Shown: piece by piece, positions 43,123-53,131 of the stretch
How positions within the stretch are numbered: the first letter of the stretch is position 1
Layout: the number at the start of each line of letters is the position of its first letter
Assembly (NCBI RefSeq): GCF_004834005.1
Contig: NZ_STFF01000001.1
Location: 1,487,347-1,551,346, forward strand
Direction: 5' to 3'
Length of the DNA: 64,000 nucleotides
Source of the DNA: Niastella caeni
GTDB lineage: Bacteria; Bacteroidota; Bacteroidia; Chitinophagales; Chitinophagaceae
Notes under the pieces: model-generated
Database searches by the model: none
The model's input: the letters and a program-made list of their open reading frames with translations, nothing else
What the model was told of the DNA's origin: nothing
Translations under genes and position numbers: made by a program

Positions 43123-44505
43123 TTATCTGATTATCCATTTAAAAAGTTTCAATCGCCCTTTGAATGGCGGATACTTTATTGCCGGGTCGAACCAGGTAGG
43201 TGTTTTCATCACAGCTTTGGCATGGCTAAACAAATCAAAACTGTACTTGCCATGATATCTTCCCATTCCACTGTTGCCACGCCCGCCAAAAGGCAAATGA
43301 TGATTGGTAAAATGCCAGCTTGAATTATTTACACATCCTCCGCCAAAAGAAATAGCTTGTAACCATTCCTTCTCTTTCTGTTTATCGGAAGTATAGATAT
43401 AAAACGATAAAGGATCAGGATTGTTTTGAATAATTGCTTTTGCTTCGTTAAGGGTATTAAAGGTGAGTACGGGTAAAACGGGCCCAAAAATTTCTTCTTT
43501 CATCAGGGGCGCATCCAATGGTACATTTTCCAGTATGGTAGGTTCAAGATACAACTGGCTACTGTTATAATGGCCGCCATGTACAACAGTTCCCTGGCTT
43601 AAATAACCGGTTAGTCGTTGAAATTGCTTTTCATTAATTATTTTACCGTAATTGTAGCTTTCTGAAGCATTTTCAGAATAAAATAATTGTATTGTTTTTT
43701 TTAGTGCTGTGATCAGTTCATTCTTTTTTGACGAGTGCACCAATACGTAATCGGGTGCAATACACATTTGACCTGCATTAGAAAACTTGGTAACCACAAT
43801 CCGGCGAGCTGCAACTGCTATATTAGCATCACCTTCAACCACACACGGACTTTTGCCACCGAGCTCAAGGGTTACAGGAATTAATTGAGCAGCCGCCATT
43901 TGATAAATGATTTTACCTACAGCGGTACTACCAGTATAAAATACATGGTTAAACCGGAAATTATTCATTAACACCGGCACTAACTGAGCGCCATCTCCTT
44001 CAGCATATAAAATGTATTCTTCTGAAAATATTTCCTTTATTATATCACCCATAACCTTAGCAGTAGCAGGCGCCAGTTCAGATGGTTTTAACACAACACA
44101 ATTACCGGCAGCGATGGCTCCAATCAAAGGCGTAAAAAGTAACTGCAATGGATAGTTCCATGGACTAATAATAAAAACCACGCCCAATGGTTCGCGCAAT
44201 ATGTAACTGGCAGAAGGGAAATTTACAAGATTGGTTTTTACCCTTTCCCGTTGCATCCAGCGACCCAGGCTACGCAACGCAAGATTTATTTCCGACATCG
44301 CTACTCCCAGTTCTGTAACCCAACTTTCTTCGGGGCTTCTTTTTAAGTCGCTGTATAAAGCCTCATATAACGATTGTTCATATTTCAGTATGGTTGTTTT
44401 CAGCAATTGCAATTGGTGTTTACGAAACGGCAGCGTTTGGGTAGCGCCGCTTTCGTAAAAAACTCGCAACCGTTGCAGTTTTTGCTGAATGATCTCTGGG
44501 TTCAT
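43123..44505 (-). CDS. Aldehyde dehydrogenase, ALDH3-like
   Basis: The 460-residue enzyme belongs to the shorter ALDH3 class. Visible motifs are FIISPWNYPLQL (NAD site), FTGSTAVGK near 190, catalytic E214 (TLELGGKSP) and nucleophile C248 (FSNAGQMCIAPDY), with KEEIFGPVLPV near the C-terminus. It oxidises aliphatic or aromatic aldehydes to acids with NAD(P). The substrate cannot be predicted. A terminal basic hydrophobic segment (FKWIIR) is present, as in membrane-associated ALDH3 forms. Confidence 0.93.
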   Translation of the reverse strand: MNPEIIQQKLQRLRVFYESGATQTLPFRKHQLQLLKTTILKYEQSLYEALYSDLKRSPEESWVTELGVAMSEINLALRSLGRWMQRERVKTNLVNFPSASYILREPLGVVFIISPWNYPLQLLFTPLIGAIAAGNCVVLKPSELAPATAKVMGDIIKEIFSEEYILYAEGDGAQLVPVLMNNFRFNHVFYTGSTAVGKIIYQMAAAQLIPVTLELGGKSPCVVEGDANIAVAARRIVVTKFSNAGQMCIAPDYVLVHSSKKNELITALKKTIQLFYSENASESYNYGKIINEKQFQRLTGYLSQGTVVHGGHYNSSQLYLEPTILENVPLDAPLMKEEIFGPVLPVLTFNTLNEAKAIIQNNPDPLSFYIYTSDKQKEKEWLQAISFGGGCVNNSSWHFTNHHLPFGGRGNSGMGRYHGKYSFDLFSHAKAVMKTPTWFDPAIKYPPFKGRLKLFKWIIR

Positions 44506-44721
44506 ATGTATGCTATTTGGCCGGAAATAGATAGTGTTAGTAAGTTAAGCAATTCAGATGAAGCAGGTATATATTTATTACCAGGAAAAGTTCAAAATAA
44601 AAGGCAGGAAGCAAGAGATATAAACTCAATATACCAAATGAAAAAATTTAAACCGGACTAATCAATGCAATTTATTGCCAGGCCCTTCCTCCTTATTCGT
44701 ATTTCCTGCTTTTTACCTGGC
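44506..44721. other. Intergenic stretch with weak word-repeats
   Basis: The gap between the aldehyde dehydrogenase start and the next minus-strand gene contains ccaggaaaagttc and aggcaggaagcaagag. Towards its end are loosely complementary cttcctccttattcg and tttcctgctttttacctgg words. No gene is visible. Confidence 0.35.
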
Positions 44722-45039
44722 TTATCCTGTGACGACAGTTTCACTTGCATTCTTTTGCAGTTGCCCGCGAATTAAGTTTTTTAATATATAAATTGCTTCT
44801 ACGAGCATTTCCGCTTTTTCGTAAAAGTATATATGATTATTACGTTCAAGCGCCTCATTTGAAATGCTTCCTGAGCTCGATAACACTTCAACCATCCACT
44901 TCCATAATATATCACGAACATCATTCAAATGATAGCATTCGAAAAAATCATCAATTACCAACATCGGGTTTTGTCGTTCTTCTTCATTTAATCGCAGCGG
45001 TTCATTATGCCACAGAGGGTGATGATTACAGGTTCGCAT
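44722..45039 (-). CDS. Small conserved-looking protein of unknown function
   Basis: The 105-residue protein is soluble and acidic to neutral, with features that look selected: WHNEPLRLNEEERQNP, VIDDFFECYHLNDVRDIL, WKWMVEVLSSSG and NHIYFYEKAEMLVEAI. I recall similar short proteins with a WHNEP start and a CYHL-DVRD core in Chitinophagaceae, but cannot verify this here. No catalytic motif is seen. It is isolated by long non-coding stretches on both sides. Confidence 0.6.
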   Translation of the reverse strand: MRTCNHHPLWHNEPLRLNEEERQNPMLVIDDFFECYHLNDVRDILWKWMVEVLSSSGSISNEALERNNHIYFYEKAEMLVEAIYILKNLIRGQLQKNASETVVTG

Positions 45040-45972
45040 AAAATAAGTTTTAAACTGGTTATTATATTTCTAAAGCATTTTAGCAACCGAATGATACAAG
45101 TATCATTACCAAATACAACAAAAACAATTATTACGCCCATATAAAAACGCTTTTTTAATAACGTTTCCATTACATGGGCATAACAATGCCTCCTTCTTTT
45201 GTAAGCGCGCTAACATAAGCTCGGCAAAGTAAAGATGACTCAATTAAGAAGAATGCTGTTGAATTTGCTTTTGTATGAATTAACCGTAATTCATATCATC
45301 TATAACAATATGCAAATTACCTTGTAGAGATAGTATTTCAGATTTTTTGGTAACCGGAGGCAACAATGTATTTGGAGAATATAATTCGGTTATAAACTCC
45401 GGTAAATATGTAACGGTAATCACTATCTTATTTCCATTTCTTTAACACCACTAAGATACATCCCCGCTCCCGGAATCCCAAATTTTTTAGCACTTTTTCT
45501 CTAATTTTCCAATACTTCGCATTTCTTATGAGCAGGAAATAGAAAGTTTTACAAAGTAATCTATTGATTATTTCGAATTAGCCTCGCTTTTGTGTAAACC
45601 ATATCGCCCCGGCAAATAACACTACAACATTGAACACGCATCTTAAAAGCAGAACAGGAAATATTTTCCACCCGATTGATGCTGTATAGAAACCTGTTTT
45701 GACTGTACCAGTTTACATAGCCGACTTCCGCCTCATCGTCTAATTGCGTGCTGGTATAATCATAAGCTATATTGGAAACCCTGGCCAGCTCTTATTGCAC
45801 TAGCGGTCTCGTACTTTGGCCAAATGGAAAGCTATGAATTAAAGGACTGAAGATCAAAGTCAGGCTTACAGGGTGCTTCATGTGAGGGGTTATGGGTCAG
45901 CCAGAAAATAGAAAATTTTTATAAGGATTTAAAAAGAACCTGGCCGGTTAGGGACCCTCTAAAGCAAAAACA
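45040..45972. other. Long gene-poor gap
   Basis: More than 900 bases lie between two minus-strand genes. Apart from a frame remnant at 45561-45791, no gene-like frame, RNA gene or mobile element was recognised. The region is AT-rich and lacks the word-repeats seen elsewhere. Confidence 0.5.
45561..45791 (-). pseudogene. Frame remnant, possibly from an envelope protein
   Basis: A 76-codon open frame is bounded by stops on both sides and has no initiation codon before codon 51. The first 45 residues look like real protein (RVSNIAYDYTSTQLDDEAE, GYVNWYSQNRFLYSINR), with alternating aromatic residues like barrel strands. The rest has a random look. It may be a decayed gene fragment; a chance frame cannot be excluded. 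Confidence 0.3.
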
Positions 45973-47307
45973 TCATATATAAATCAGGGAAAGAATGTAT
46001 ACCACCAGTAAAGTTACCAGTCCCATTAAAAGCGTGGCAATGGTATATACCTGTAGCATTGAACGCATGCCTAAACCGGAAAATTTAGCTATCACCCAAA
46101 AATAGGCATCGCTGGCATGCGATAACGTCATAGAACCAGCACCCATAGACAACACAGCTAATAATTTGCCCATTTCGCTATTAAGCCCCAATGATGGTAA
46201 TAAAGGTTGAATAATCGATGCAGCCGTAATTATCGCTACTGTTGATGAACCCTGGGCTGTTTTAAGAACAGCAGTTAGCATAAACGGGAATAAAATGCCC
46301 AACGCCTGCAAATTAAACGCCATACTAACGTGCTCGCCTATCTGAGCAGCCGCTAATATTGAACCAAAAGCACCGCCTGCGCCAATAATAACCAGGATAC
46401 CGCCGGCTTTTTCAGCAGCGTCCTGCAACAATTTGCCTATCACGTTCTTCTTCCACGATCGAACAGAAACAAAAGCCAGTACTACACCTATTGTCAATGC
46501 TATTACCGGATCGCCAATAACTAAAAAAAGCTTCATCCAGGCAGGCATTGACTTTCCCGGTTCTATGGTAAGAAATGATTTGATACCTATCAAAACAATA
46601 GGAACTACAACCGGTAAAAATGAACTGAGAACCGAAGGAGAAGGCGTGCCCGGATCCATCACCGGCGCTTCGGCAGTTTCATCATCCTTAATTTTCTTTC
46701 CCGCATAGCGCGCCCACCAATACCCCACCAGCATAGCGGGAACGGCTACTGCAATACCAATTAAAATTAGTTTTCCAAAATCAACGCCAATTGTACCGGC
46801 TGCGGCAGCCGCTCCGGGATGTGGCGGTATTAAGCAATGTACCGAATACAGACCGGTTGCCAATGAAACCGACATAATAATGGCAGAAATGCCTGTTCGT
46901 TTACATAATGATTTATTTAATCCGCTTAGCACTATATAGCCTGAATCGCAAAAAATAGGAAGCCCTACAATAAACCCGGTAATGCTCATGGCCAATGGTG
47001 CACGTTTCTCTCCTATTCTTTTTAATATATAAGCAGCCATTACTTTGGTGCTGCCTGTATGTTCAAGCACTACGCCAAGTGTAGTGCCCAATACGATAAT
47101 AAACCCCAACGACTGCATAATGTGCCCAAAGCCCTGTTTGGTAACATTAATAATATTTTCCACCGGCATCTGCACACCCGATCCTACTACAAAGCAGGCA
47201 ATCAGCAAGGCAAAAAAAGCATGTATTCGAAATACGGCCGTAAGCAAAATAATTATGCCAATGCCTGTTGCCAAAAAAATCATTACCTGTACAAACGATG
47301 CTGTCAT
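45973..47307 (-). CDS. GntP family gluconate/organic acid:H+ symporter
   Basis: The 444-residue protein has about twelve hydrophobic helices and family-typical stretches: FGHIMQSLGFIIVLGTTLG, then GFIVGLPIFCDSGYIVLSG, HCLIPPHPGAAAAAGTIGV and QGSSTVAIITAAS. GntP permeases import gluconate, idonate, glycerate or related acids with protons across the inner membrane. No gluconate kinase or other catabolic gene is adjacent, so the substrate is uncertain. It is flanked by the long gap and the divergent tadA gene. Confidence 0.93.
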   Translation of the reverse strand: MTASFVQVMIFLATGIGIIILLTAVFRIHAFFALLIACFVVGSGVQMPVENIINVTKQGFGHIMQSLGFIIVLGTTLGVVLEHTGSTKVMAAYILKRIGEKRAPLAMSITGFIVGLPIFCDSGYIVLSGLNKSLCKRTGISAIIMSVSLATGLYSVHCLIPPHPGAAAAAGTIGVDFGKLILIGIAVAVPAMLVGYWWARYAGKKIKDDETAEAPVMDPGTPSPSVLSSFLPVVVPIVLIGIKSFLTIEPGKSMPAWMKLFLVIGDPVIALTIGVVLAFVSVRSWKKNVIGKLLQDAAEKAGGILVIIGAGGAFGSILAAAQIGEHVSMAFNLQALGILFPFMLTAVLKTAQGSSTVAIITAASIIQPLLPSLGLNSEMGKLLAVLSMGAGSMTLSHASDAYFWVIAKFSGLGMRSMLQVYTIATLLMGLVTLLVVYILSLIYI

Positions 47308-47472
47308 AGTACAATCGTTAGAATGATATTAACTAAGATACCAAACCTGTTAGTTTTGGCAATGGGTTAAATATTCACGTAGCCTATCCCTCTAACTATA
47401 ATAATCATCTGCAGGCAATTCTGTACCTTACCGTTTTAAAAGCAGGAACCGAAAGTAACCTTGATAAAATTT

Positions 47473-47910
47473 ATGAATGACGAATATTTCATGCAACAGG
47501 CGCTGAAAGAGGCCCAGCGGGCTTATGACGATGGCGAAGTGCCGGTTGGCGCCGTGGTGGTTATAAATAACCGGATAATTGCCCGTGGATTTAACCAGGT
47601 AGAACGATTGAACGATCCCACGGCGCATGCAGAGATCATCGCCCTCACTTCTGCATTCAATTACCTGGGAAGTAAATATTTACCGGATGCGTCTATTTAT
47701 ATAACGGTAGAACCCTGCCTCATGTGCACCGGGGCGCTGTACTGGAGCAAGATCGGAAAAGTTATCTGGGGGGCCGATGATGAAAAAAACGGCCATAAAC
47801 GAATTACCGAACCGAACTGGCCTTTTCATCCTAAAACCGAGATAACAAAAGGTATACTGAAAGAAGAATGCGCCGAACTGATGAAAAGCTTTTTCAGGAG
47901 CAAACGCTGA
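47473..47910 (+). CDS. tadA: tRNA-specific adenosine deaminase TadA
   Basis: The 145-residue zinc deaminase has H52 and E54 in PTAHAEIIAL, and C82 and C85 in PCLMC, the full cytidine-deaminase-type site. It converts adenosine-34 of tRNA-Arg(ACG) to inosine. The ATG at 47473 (MNDEYFMQQALKEA) fits TadA better than a TTG 12 bases earlier. A strong hairpin follows the gene. Deaminases of this size also include guanine deaminases, but the PCLMCTGALYWSKI pattern supports TadA. Confidence 0.9.
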   Translation: MNDEYFMQQALKEAQRAYDDGEVPVGAVVVINNRIIARGFNQVERLNDPTAHAEIIALTSAFNYLGSKYLPDASIYITVEPCLMCTGALYWSKIGKVIWGADDEKNGHKRITEPNWPFHPKTEITKGILKEECAELMKSFFRSKR

Positions 47911-47926
47911 TAAAGTCAGAAAATAA

Positions 47927-47990
47927 CAAGAACCAAAACTCAAATCACAACCTCTTCGTTGCGGAGCTTTGGTTCTTGTTTTTGTTTTTT
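47927..47990. terminator. Long intrinsic terminator between tadA and susD
   Basis: caagaaccaaa pairs exactly with tttggttcttg, extended inward by ctc with gag. It is followed by tttttgtttttt. An A-rich left flank would let it serve the convergent susD gene too. Confidence 0.85.
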
Positions 47991-48000
47991 GGAATCTTAA

Positions 48001-49422
48001 TTATTGATCCCACCACAATCTTTGCGTAACCTCAGTAACACCGGTTGGCACATTAGCGCCGTTACGACTGGTTTCAATACTGGGATACACCATGCGGCGA
48101 ACAAAAGAGCTGGCCACTACGTTCAGCGGTAGTGTAAAATCTTTATACTGGTAATTGTACCGCCGGGCATCATTCCAGGTTTCAGGGTTCAGGAATAATG
48201 CTTTGTACTTCTCTTTAAATATGAGATCAAGCGTAAGATTGGCTGATCCTACTGAAACGGAAGAATGCGTAATATATGCATCTCGTTTGACTGCTGTAAC
48301 CCCCATTTTATTCATATTGGCTGTAATACCTTCAATATAGGCGTTATATGCCCGTGTTCTATCATTGGCCCGGAAGGCCGCTTCCGCTTCAATAAATTTC
48401 AATTCTTCATAGGTGATAAAAAACAATGGTGAATTAGTGCTGGAGTAATAACCGGTCAAATTGATATAAGTTTCTTCAAAGCTAACGCCGGTGCCTGTAC
48501 GTCCCTTGCCGTTAGGCGTACCGCGATAATCACCATATTTGGTAGTGTCGGTCAGCAACGGAAGCCGGGGATCAAAAATGCCATAGGTTTTTCCATTCAT
48601 AGCATCAATAAACTGTTCTGACAACCAACCATCGAGCAGCAGGTTCTTATTATTTAATGCCGCCTGGTTCCACGGATTGCGTACATCAAATGAAGTTATA
48701 AAGGCATCCTGCGTATTGGAAGTATAGGCAACACCCAGCTCAGTAAATATGGCAGCGGTATTGTACTGGTTGGTCTTACTAAGCTGGTTCAACAAGCGTG
48801 CCTTCAATGCATGTGCTGTACGAACCCAGGCAGCGGTTACCCCTTTGTGAACCAGATCGGGATTATTGCCGGCAGCGGTTGGTATGGTAATGGTAGAACC
48901 GGATTGTCCCAGTAAGGCTATCCCATCATCCAACAGCTTAATGCAGGTTTGAAAAATGGTCTGCGCATTATCATAGCCAGGCGTTAATGTGGTTCCCGAA
49001 AACGCAGATGAATACGGCGCATCGCCCCACAGGCTATTCATAAACTGCAGGTTCATGGCCATTAATATTTTGGCCACCCCCTGGTACTGGGTTGCTCCCT
49101 TTTCAGCAGCCAGTTTTTCCAGGTCATAAATATCCGTCATGTTATCGTACAAATTTGTCCAGGTGGTGCTTACATCAACATCATCATAGGTATCCAGCGG
49201 CGATGCCGTGTTTGGCGATGCCAGGTATTGCACATAATACGACGTAATATTGGTTGACACCCTATATACATTCAACGCTGAATTCAACGTAGTGCGGGTT
49301 AGCAATCCATTTATAGTAGGTTTCGTTGGCTGGTTGGGATTGGTATTTACATCCAGGTATTTCTTACAAGATGATGCCGTTATTACAAATGAAATAACAC
49401 AGGTATATAGTAGGCTTCTCAT
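48001..49422 (-). CDS. SusD/RagB-family outer-membrane lipoprotein
   Basis: The 473-residue product has a lipobox ending at C19 (ITASSCKKYLDVN) followed by the NTNPNQPT motif typical of SusD-like_2 proteins. Tetratricopeptide-like helices follow (LMAMNLQFMNSLWGDAPYS, HALKARLLNQL), and the C-terminal KYKALFLNPETWNDARRYN pattern is typical of the family. It forms the substrate-binding lid over the SusC transporter encoded 11 bases upstream. The substrate is unknown because no glycoside hydrolase is linked. Confidence 0.95.
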   Translation of the reverse strand: MRSLLYTCVISFVITASSCKKYLDVNTNPNQPTKPTINGLLTRTTLNSALNVYRVSTNITSYYVQYLASPNTASPLDTYDDVDVSTTWTNLYDNMTDIYDLEKLAAEKGATQYQGVAKILMAMNLQFMNSLWGDAPYSSAFSGTTLTPGYDNAQTIFQTCIKLLDDGIALLGQSGSTITIPTAAGNNPDLVHKGVTAAWVRTAHALKARLLNQLSKTNQYNTAAIFTELGVAYTSNTQDAFITSFDVRNPWNQAALNNKNLLLDGWLSEQFIDAMNGKTYGIFDPRLPLLTDTTKYGDYRGTPNGKGRTGTGVSFEETYINLTGYYSSTNSPLFFITYEELKFIEAEAAFRANDRTRAYNAYIEGITANMNKMGVTAVKRDAYITHSSVSVGSANLTLDLIFKEKYKALFLNPETWNDARRYNYQYKDFTLPLNVVASSFVRRMVYPSIETSRNGANVPTGVTEVTQRLWWDQ

Positions 49423-49433
49423 AATGCTCCGAT

Positions 49434-52400
49434 TTAAAAGTTAATGTTTACGCTGAACAGATACGACCTAAGGGCCGGATAGGTAAAACCAGTAAACCCA
49501 TCTGCATTGCTTTCAGCACTGGAACTGCTGGTTTCAGGGTCGTAGCCGCTATAGTTGGTAAACAATAAAAGATTATTTCCGGTGAATGTAACCGAAACGC
49601 CCTGGATGGGTGTTCCCTTAAAAAATTTATTGGGAACAGTATACCCCAGGTTCACATTGCGCAGGCGAACCCAACTGGCATCTTCCACAAAATTTTCTGT
49701 TACTCCGCGATGTACATTGCGATAAAAGCCCTGGCCATAATCACGACCAGTGCCACCAACCTTACCCATGCCCAGGTAAACAGCTTGCGCATTCACCGTG
49801 CCATCGGGTAATACGCCATTGAATACAATGGTTTCAGTCCTGTTCTCCGTATACTTGGCAATACCAAAGGCGCTCATAAAATTTCCTAACTGGTTATACC
49901 TGTCCTGTCCCTGTTGTGTTTCCCACAAAAATGACAAGGTGAAATCTTTATAAGTGAAAGTATTGGTGATGCCACCGATCCAATTAGGTTGTGAATTACC
50001 GAGTATACGCTGTTTTGTGTCTCTTGCAGGAAATCCGGCATTGCTGCCTGAGGCATTGATAACTACCGGCAGGCTCTTGTCTACTGTTACGCCATCATCT
50101 GTTTTCGAACCATAGTACCGTTGATAAGAGGTTCCGTAAATATTTCCTACGGCTGAACCCGGCACATACTTTAATGTAGCGGTTGAGCTGGAATAGCCAA
50201 AGTGAGAACCTACAACTATTTCAGAAAGTCCTTCACGAATGCTTACCACTTTGTTCCTGTTTCGGGTATAATTCAACGTAGTATTCCAGGTAAAATCTTT
50301 TGTTTTAACCGGTGTACTCGTCAATACTACTTCAATCCCTTTATTCTCTATTTCACCTGCATTTAGTATATAGCTGGTAAACCCAGTTGTGGGTGATAAA
50401 CTAACCGGAATGATCTGGTCGCGACTGTTGAGTTTATACCAACTGAAATCTAATCCAATGCGGTTGAATAATTTTAATTCAACACCTGCTTCAATAGTAG
50501 ATGTTCGTTCAGGTTTCAGTAATGCATCGCCCGCCTGATCGCTGCGCGTCCACATGATCTGTCCGGTTGACGTAATTACACCGGAACCATAATATTTATT
50601 GATCTCATACGGATCAGTATCCTTGCCCACTTCAGCAACTGAAACACGTGCCTTGCCAAAGTTTAACCACAGTGGCATAGTTAAGTGGTCGGAAAATACA
50701 TACGATAAACTGGCGGAAGGATAAAAGAATGAATTGCTGGCTACCGGTAATGTAGATGACCATTCATTACGGCCGGTAATATTCAGGAATAAATAATCGC
50801 TCCAGCCCAGCGTAAGATCACCGTAAGCACTTACGATGCGGTATTTCTCTTCATACTGGGTTGTGCTGCGCACTTTGGCATTGTTTAATGATAGCAGGTC
50901 TGGTATATCCAATTCGGTGCCGGCAGCAGTCAGCCTGCTATACCTGCGATCGCGCACTTCATTACCAATTCGCAGCGTGGTGTTCAGCTTTCTGAACCAT
51001 TCCTTTTTAAAAGTGGCCATCACATTCGAGGTCAAAATGCGATTGCTGAGGCGGTATTCATTAACAAAGCCGAGACCATTATCGCCAAATACCTGTTCGC
51101 CCACCAGGCCTTTTGGGCCGGGCGCAGCATGACGTCGAAAATCTGCGTAATAATCCATCCCGAATTTATAGTCAACATCAAACCATTGCAAGGGTGAGTA
51201 AGTAAGGGCCACATTACCAATAATGCGATTCACATTGTCTTTAAACCGATTGGTTGCAGTACCATAAACCGGGTTATCATTGCCGTAAGCATTTTGTGTT
51301 CCGTCTGGTTTTACATAATCCATTACATTCCACCTGGGCGACCAGTACGTTAAACTTTCATTATACCGGTCGGCATTTACGCGGTAACCACCTGAGTTTA
51401 TAAAATATAAACCGGGACTGAACTTTAATTTATCGCTGAACTTGAATTGACCGCCCAGACGAGCTGAGATGTTCTTATAATCTGAATTGGGTAACACTCC
51501 GTTCTGCTTAAAATAAGAAACGGAAGATGTTAGTAAGGCCTTTTCAGTTCCGCCCGATAAGTTAATGCTTGTCCTGAATTGGTTACCTGTTTTAAACCCC
51601 TGGCCATAATGGTTGTAAAGGCTATTAGGATGGGTAGGATCTATCGCTTTCGCTTCTTCTACCGTAGGCCCCCAACTTGGCCAGAAACTTTTGGGATCGT
51701 ATTCCGGCACAAAAGAAGTAGCTCCCACATAACCCTGCGTGAATTTCTTTTGTACCTCAGGAAATTTATTCACTTCATCAATGCCGTAAGAAGTAGTAAA
51801 GCTCACGCGCATTTTACCTGCTTTGGCCGACTTGGTAGTGATCACCACCACGCCGTTCGACCCTGCCTGACCATACAATGCCGTAGCCGCTCCTCCTTTC
51901 AGGATCGACATAGACTCAATATCATCAGGATTAATATCAGCCGCCCGGTTAGTGAGGCCGCGTAGCGATCCGGCATCGTTCACAGTGGTGGTACTGTTAT
52001 CAATCAAAATGCCGTCAATTACAAAAAGCGGCTGGTTATTCTTTCCGGGCGACAATGATTTTATACCGCGGATAATAATTCTTGATCCCTGTCCCGGTGC
52101 GCCCCCACCACTATTGATCTGCACGCCTGCCACTTTACCACGCAATGCATTCAGGATGTTGGTCTGCCTGGTATTCGTTAACTCTTCACCTTTTATTTCC
52201 TGTGCAGAATAACCCAACGATCTTTTTTCCCGTTTAATACCCAATGCGGTTACAACTACTTCATCGAGTTTGTTGTTACCGGCCTGCAATTCAACATCTA
52301 CATTTACTATGGCTTCGTCATTTATCGAAACATTTCTTATGAAGGTTTGAAAACCGATGGCTGATACCTGCAGACGATAGTCACCAGGCTTTACACCCAT

Positions 52401-52976
52401 TAACACAAATTCTCCTTTTGTATCCGCTGCGGTACCTTTATCGGTTCCCAACAATACGATAGATGCATTGGGGATAGGAGCTCCGGTTTCATCGGTTACC
52501 CGGCCTCGTATGCCACCATCAAAAGGCAATACATCAGTAATGGTAACATCAGCCAATTGTTCTTTCTTCCTGATCTTTTTGATAATAATATTGCTGTTCA
52601 CCTGGTCATATCGTAAACCGGTATGCTGCAGCAGGTCTTCCAGAATACGGGTTACAGAAACATTGGAAGCCTGATAGTTGATATGCTCAAAAGCGGCCAC
52701 ATCAACAGTGCGATAGGTAAACACCAGTTGTGTAAGGGATTCAATTTTTTTGAAGGCTTGTTTAAGAGTGGCGTCTTTCAGGTCTACAGTGATCATGATC
52801 TTATTCAAATCCTGACCACTCCCCGATCTTGCCATCAGAAGTCCGCTAAAAGTGAGCAATATGGCCAGAATTGATATTCTCATGATCAATGCTTTGTTTT
52901 TCAAAAGCCAAAACCCGGTTTGGTACCCGGCAATACATGACATACTATGTCTGTACGATTTTACATACAAATTCAT
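49434..52976 (-). CDS. SusC/RagA TonB-dependent outer-membrane transporter with STN domain
   Basis: The 1180-residue transporter has a long N-terminal leader with a signal peptide near residues 32-55. An STN domain follows at about 60-115 (TVDLKDATLKQAFKKIESLT), which interacts with a FecR-type anti-sigma factor. A carboxypeptidase-regulatory domain occupies about 150-235 (GRVTDETGAPIPNASIVLL), then the plug (VVTALGIKREKRSLGYS, LNALRGKVAGVQI, SILKGGAATALYGQAGSNG) and a 22-strand-type barrel ending SYLFSVNINF. It imports a nutrient, often a glycan or peptide, using TonB energy. The STN domain and the neighbouring FecR and sigma genes indicate transenvelope autoregulation. Confidence 0.96.
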   Translation of the reverse strand: MNLYVKSYRHSMSCIAGYQTGFWLLKNKALIMRISILAILLTFSGLLMARSGSGQDLNKIMITVDLKDATLKQAFKKIESLTQLVFTYRTVDVAAFEHINYQASNVSVTRILEDLLQHTGLRYDQVNSNIIIKKIRKKEQLADVTITDVLPFDGGIRGRVTDETGAPIPNASIVLLGTDKGTAADTKGEFVLMGVKPGDYRLQVSAIGFQTFIRNVSINDEAIVNVDVELQAGNNKLDEVVVTALGIKREKRSLGYSAQEIKGEELTNTRQTNILNALRGKVAGVQINSGGGAPGQGSRIIIRGIKSLSPGKNNQPLFVIDGILIDNSTTTVNDAGSLRGLTNRAADINPDDIESMSILKGGAATALYGQAGSNGVVVITTKSAKAGKMRVSFTTSYGIDEVNKFPEVQKKFTQGYVGATSFVPEYDPKSFWPSWGPTVEEAKAIDPTHPNSLYNHYGQGFKTGNQFRTSINLSGGTEKALLTSSVSYFKQNGVLPNSDYKNISARLGGQFKFSDKLKFSPGLYFINSGGYRVNADRYNESLTYWSPRWNVMDYVKPDGTQNAYGNDNPVYGTATNRFKDNVNRIIGNVALTYSPLQWFDVDYKFGMDYYADFRRHAAPGPKGLVGEQVFGDNGLGFVNEYRLSNRILTSNVMATFKKEWFRKLNTTLRIGNEVRDRRYSRLTAAGTELDIPDLLSLNNAKVRSTTQYEEKYRIVSAYGDLTLGWSDYLFLNITGRNEWSSTLPVASNSFFYPSASLSYVFSDHLTMPLWLNFGKARVSVAEVGKDTDPYEINKYYGSGVITSTGQIMWTRSDQAGDALLKPERTSTIEAGVELKLFNRIGLDFSWYKLNSRDQIIPVSLSPTTGFTSYILNAGEIENKGIEVVLTSTPVKTKDFTWNTTLNYTRNRNKVVSIREGLSEIVVGSHFGYSSSTATLKYVPGSAVGNIYGTSYQRYYGSKTDDGVTVDKSLPVVINASGSNAGFPARDTKQRILGNSQPNWIGGITNTFTYKDFTLSFLWETQQGQDRYNQLGNFMSAFGIAKYTENRTETIVFNGVLPDGTVNAQAVYLGMGKVGGTGRDYGQGFYRNVHRGVTENFVEDASWVRLRNVNLGYTVPNKFFKGTPIQGVSVTFTGNNLLLFTNYSGYDPETSSSSAESNADGFTGFTYPALRSYLFSVNINF

Positions 52977-53067
52977 AGCTTTGAATTGTTTTAAGTAATT
53001 CTTTGAAGAGGATTATTTTCAACGTTTCGAACCGCTTCCAGGTCGCAACTGGGGCGGTTCTCTTTTT
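52976..53067 (+). ncRNA. Candidate antisense small RNA in the susC leader
   Basis: On the plus strand, TAGCTTTG (52976-52983) is an exact TAnnTTTG box. About 45 bases on, GAACCGC (53029-53035) pairs with GCGGTTC (53054-53060), with inner CCAG and CTGG pairs, followed by tctttttac. This is a plus-oriented terminator although all flanking genes are on the minus strand. A transcript from about 52990 to 53067 would be fully complementary to the susC leader. The -33 element is poor. Confidence 0.4.
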
Positions 53068-53131
53068 ACTTTATCAAGTAGGTGAAAAGGATGTTGTGTT
53101 CATAACAGTTCAAGTTTTGGTATTTATTATT

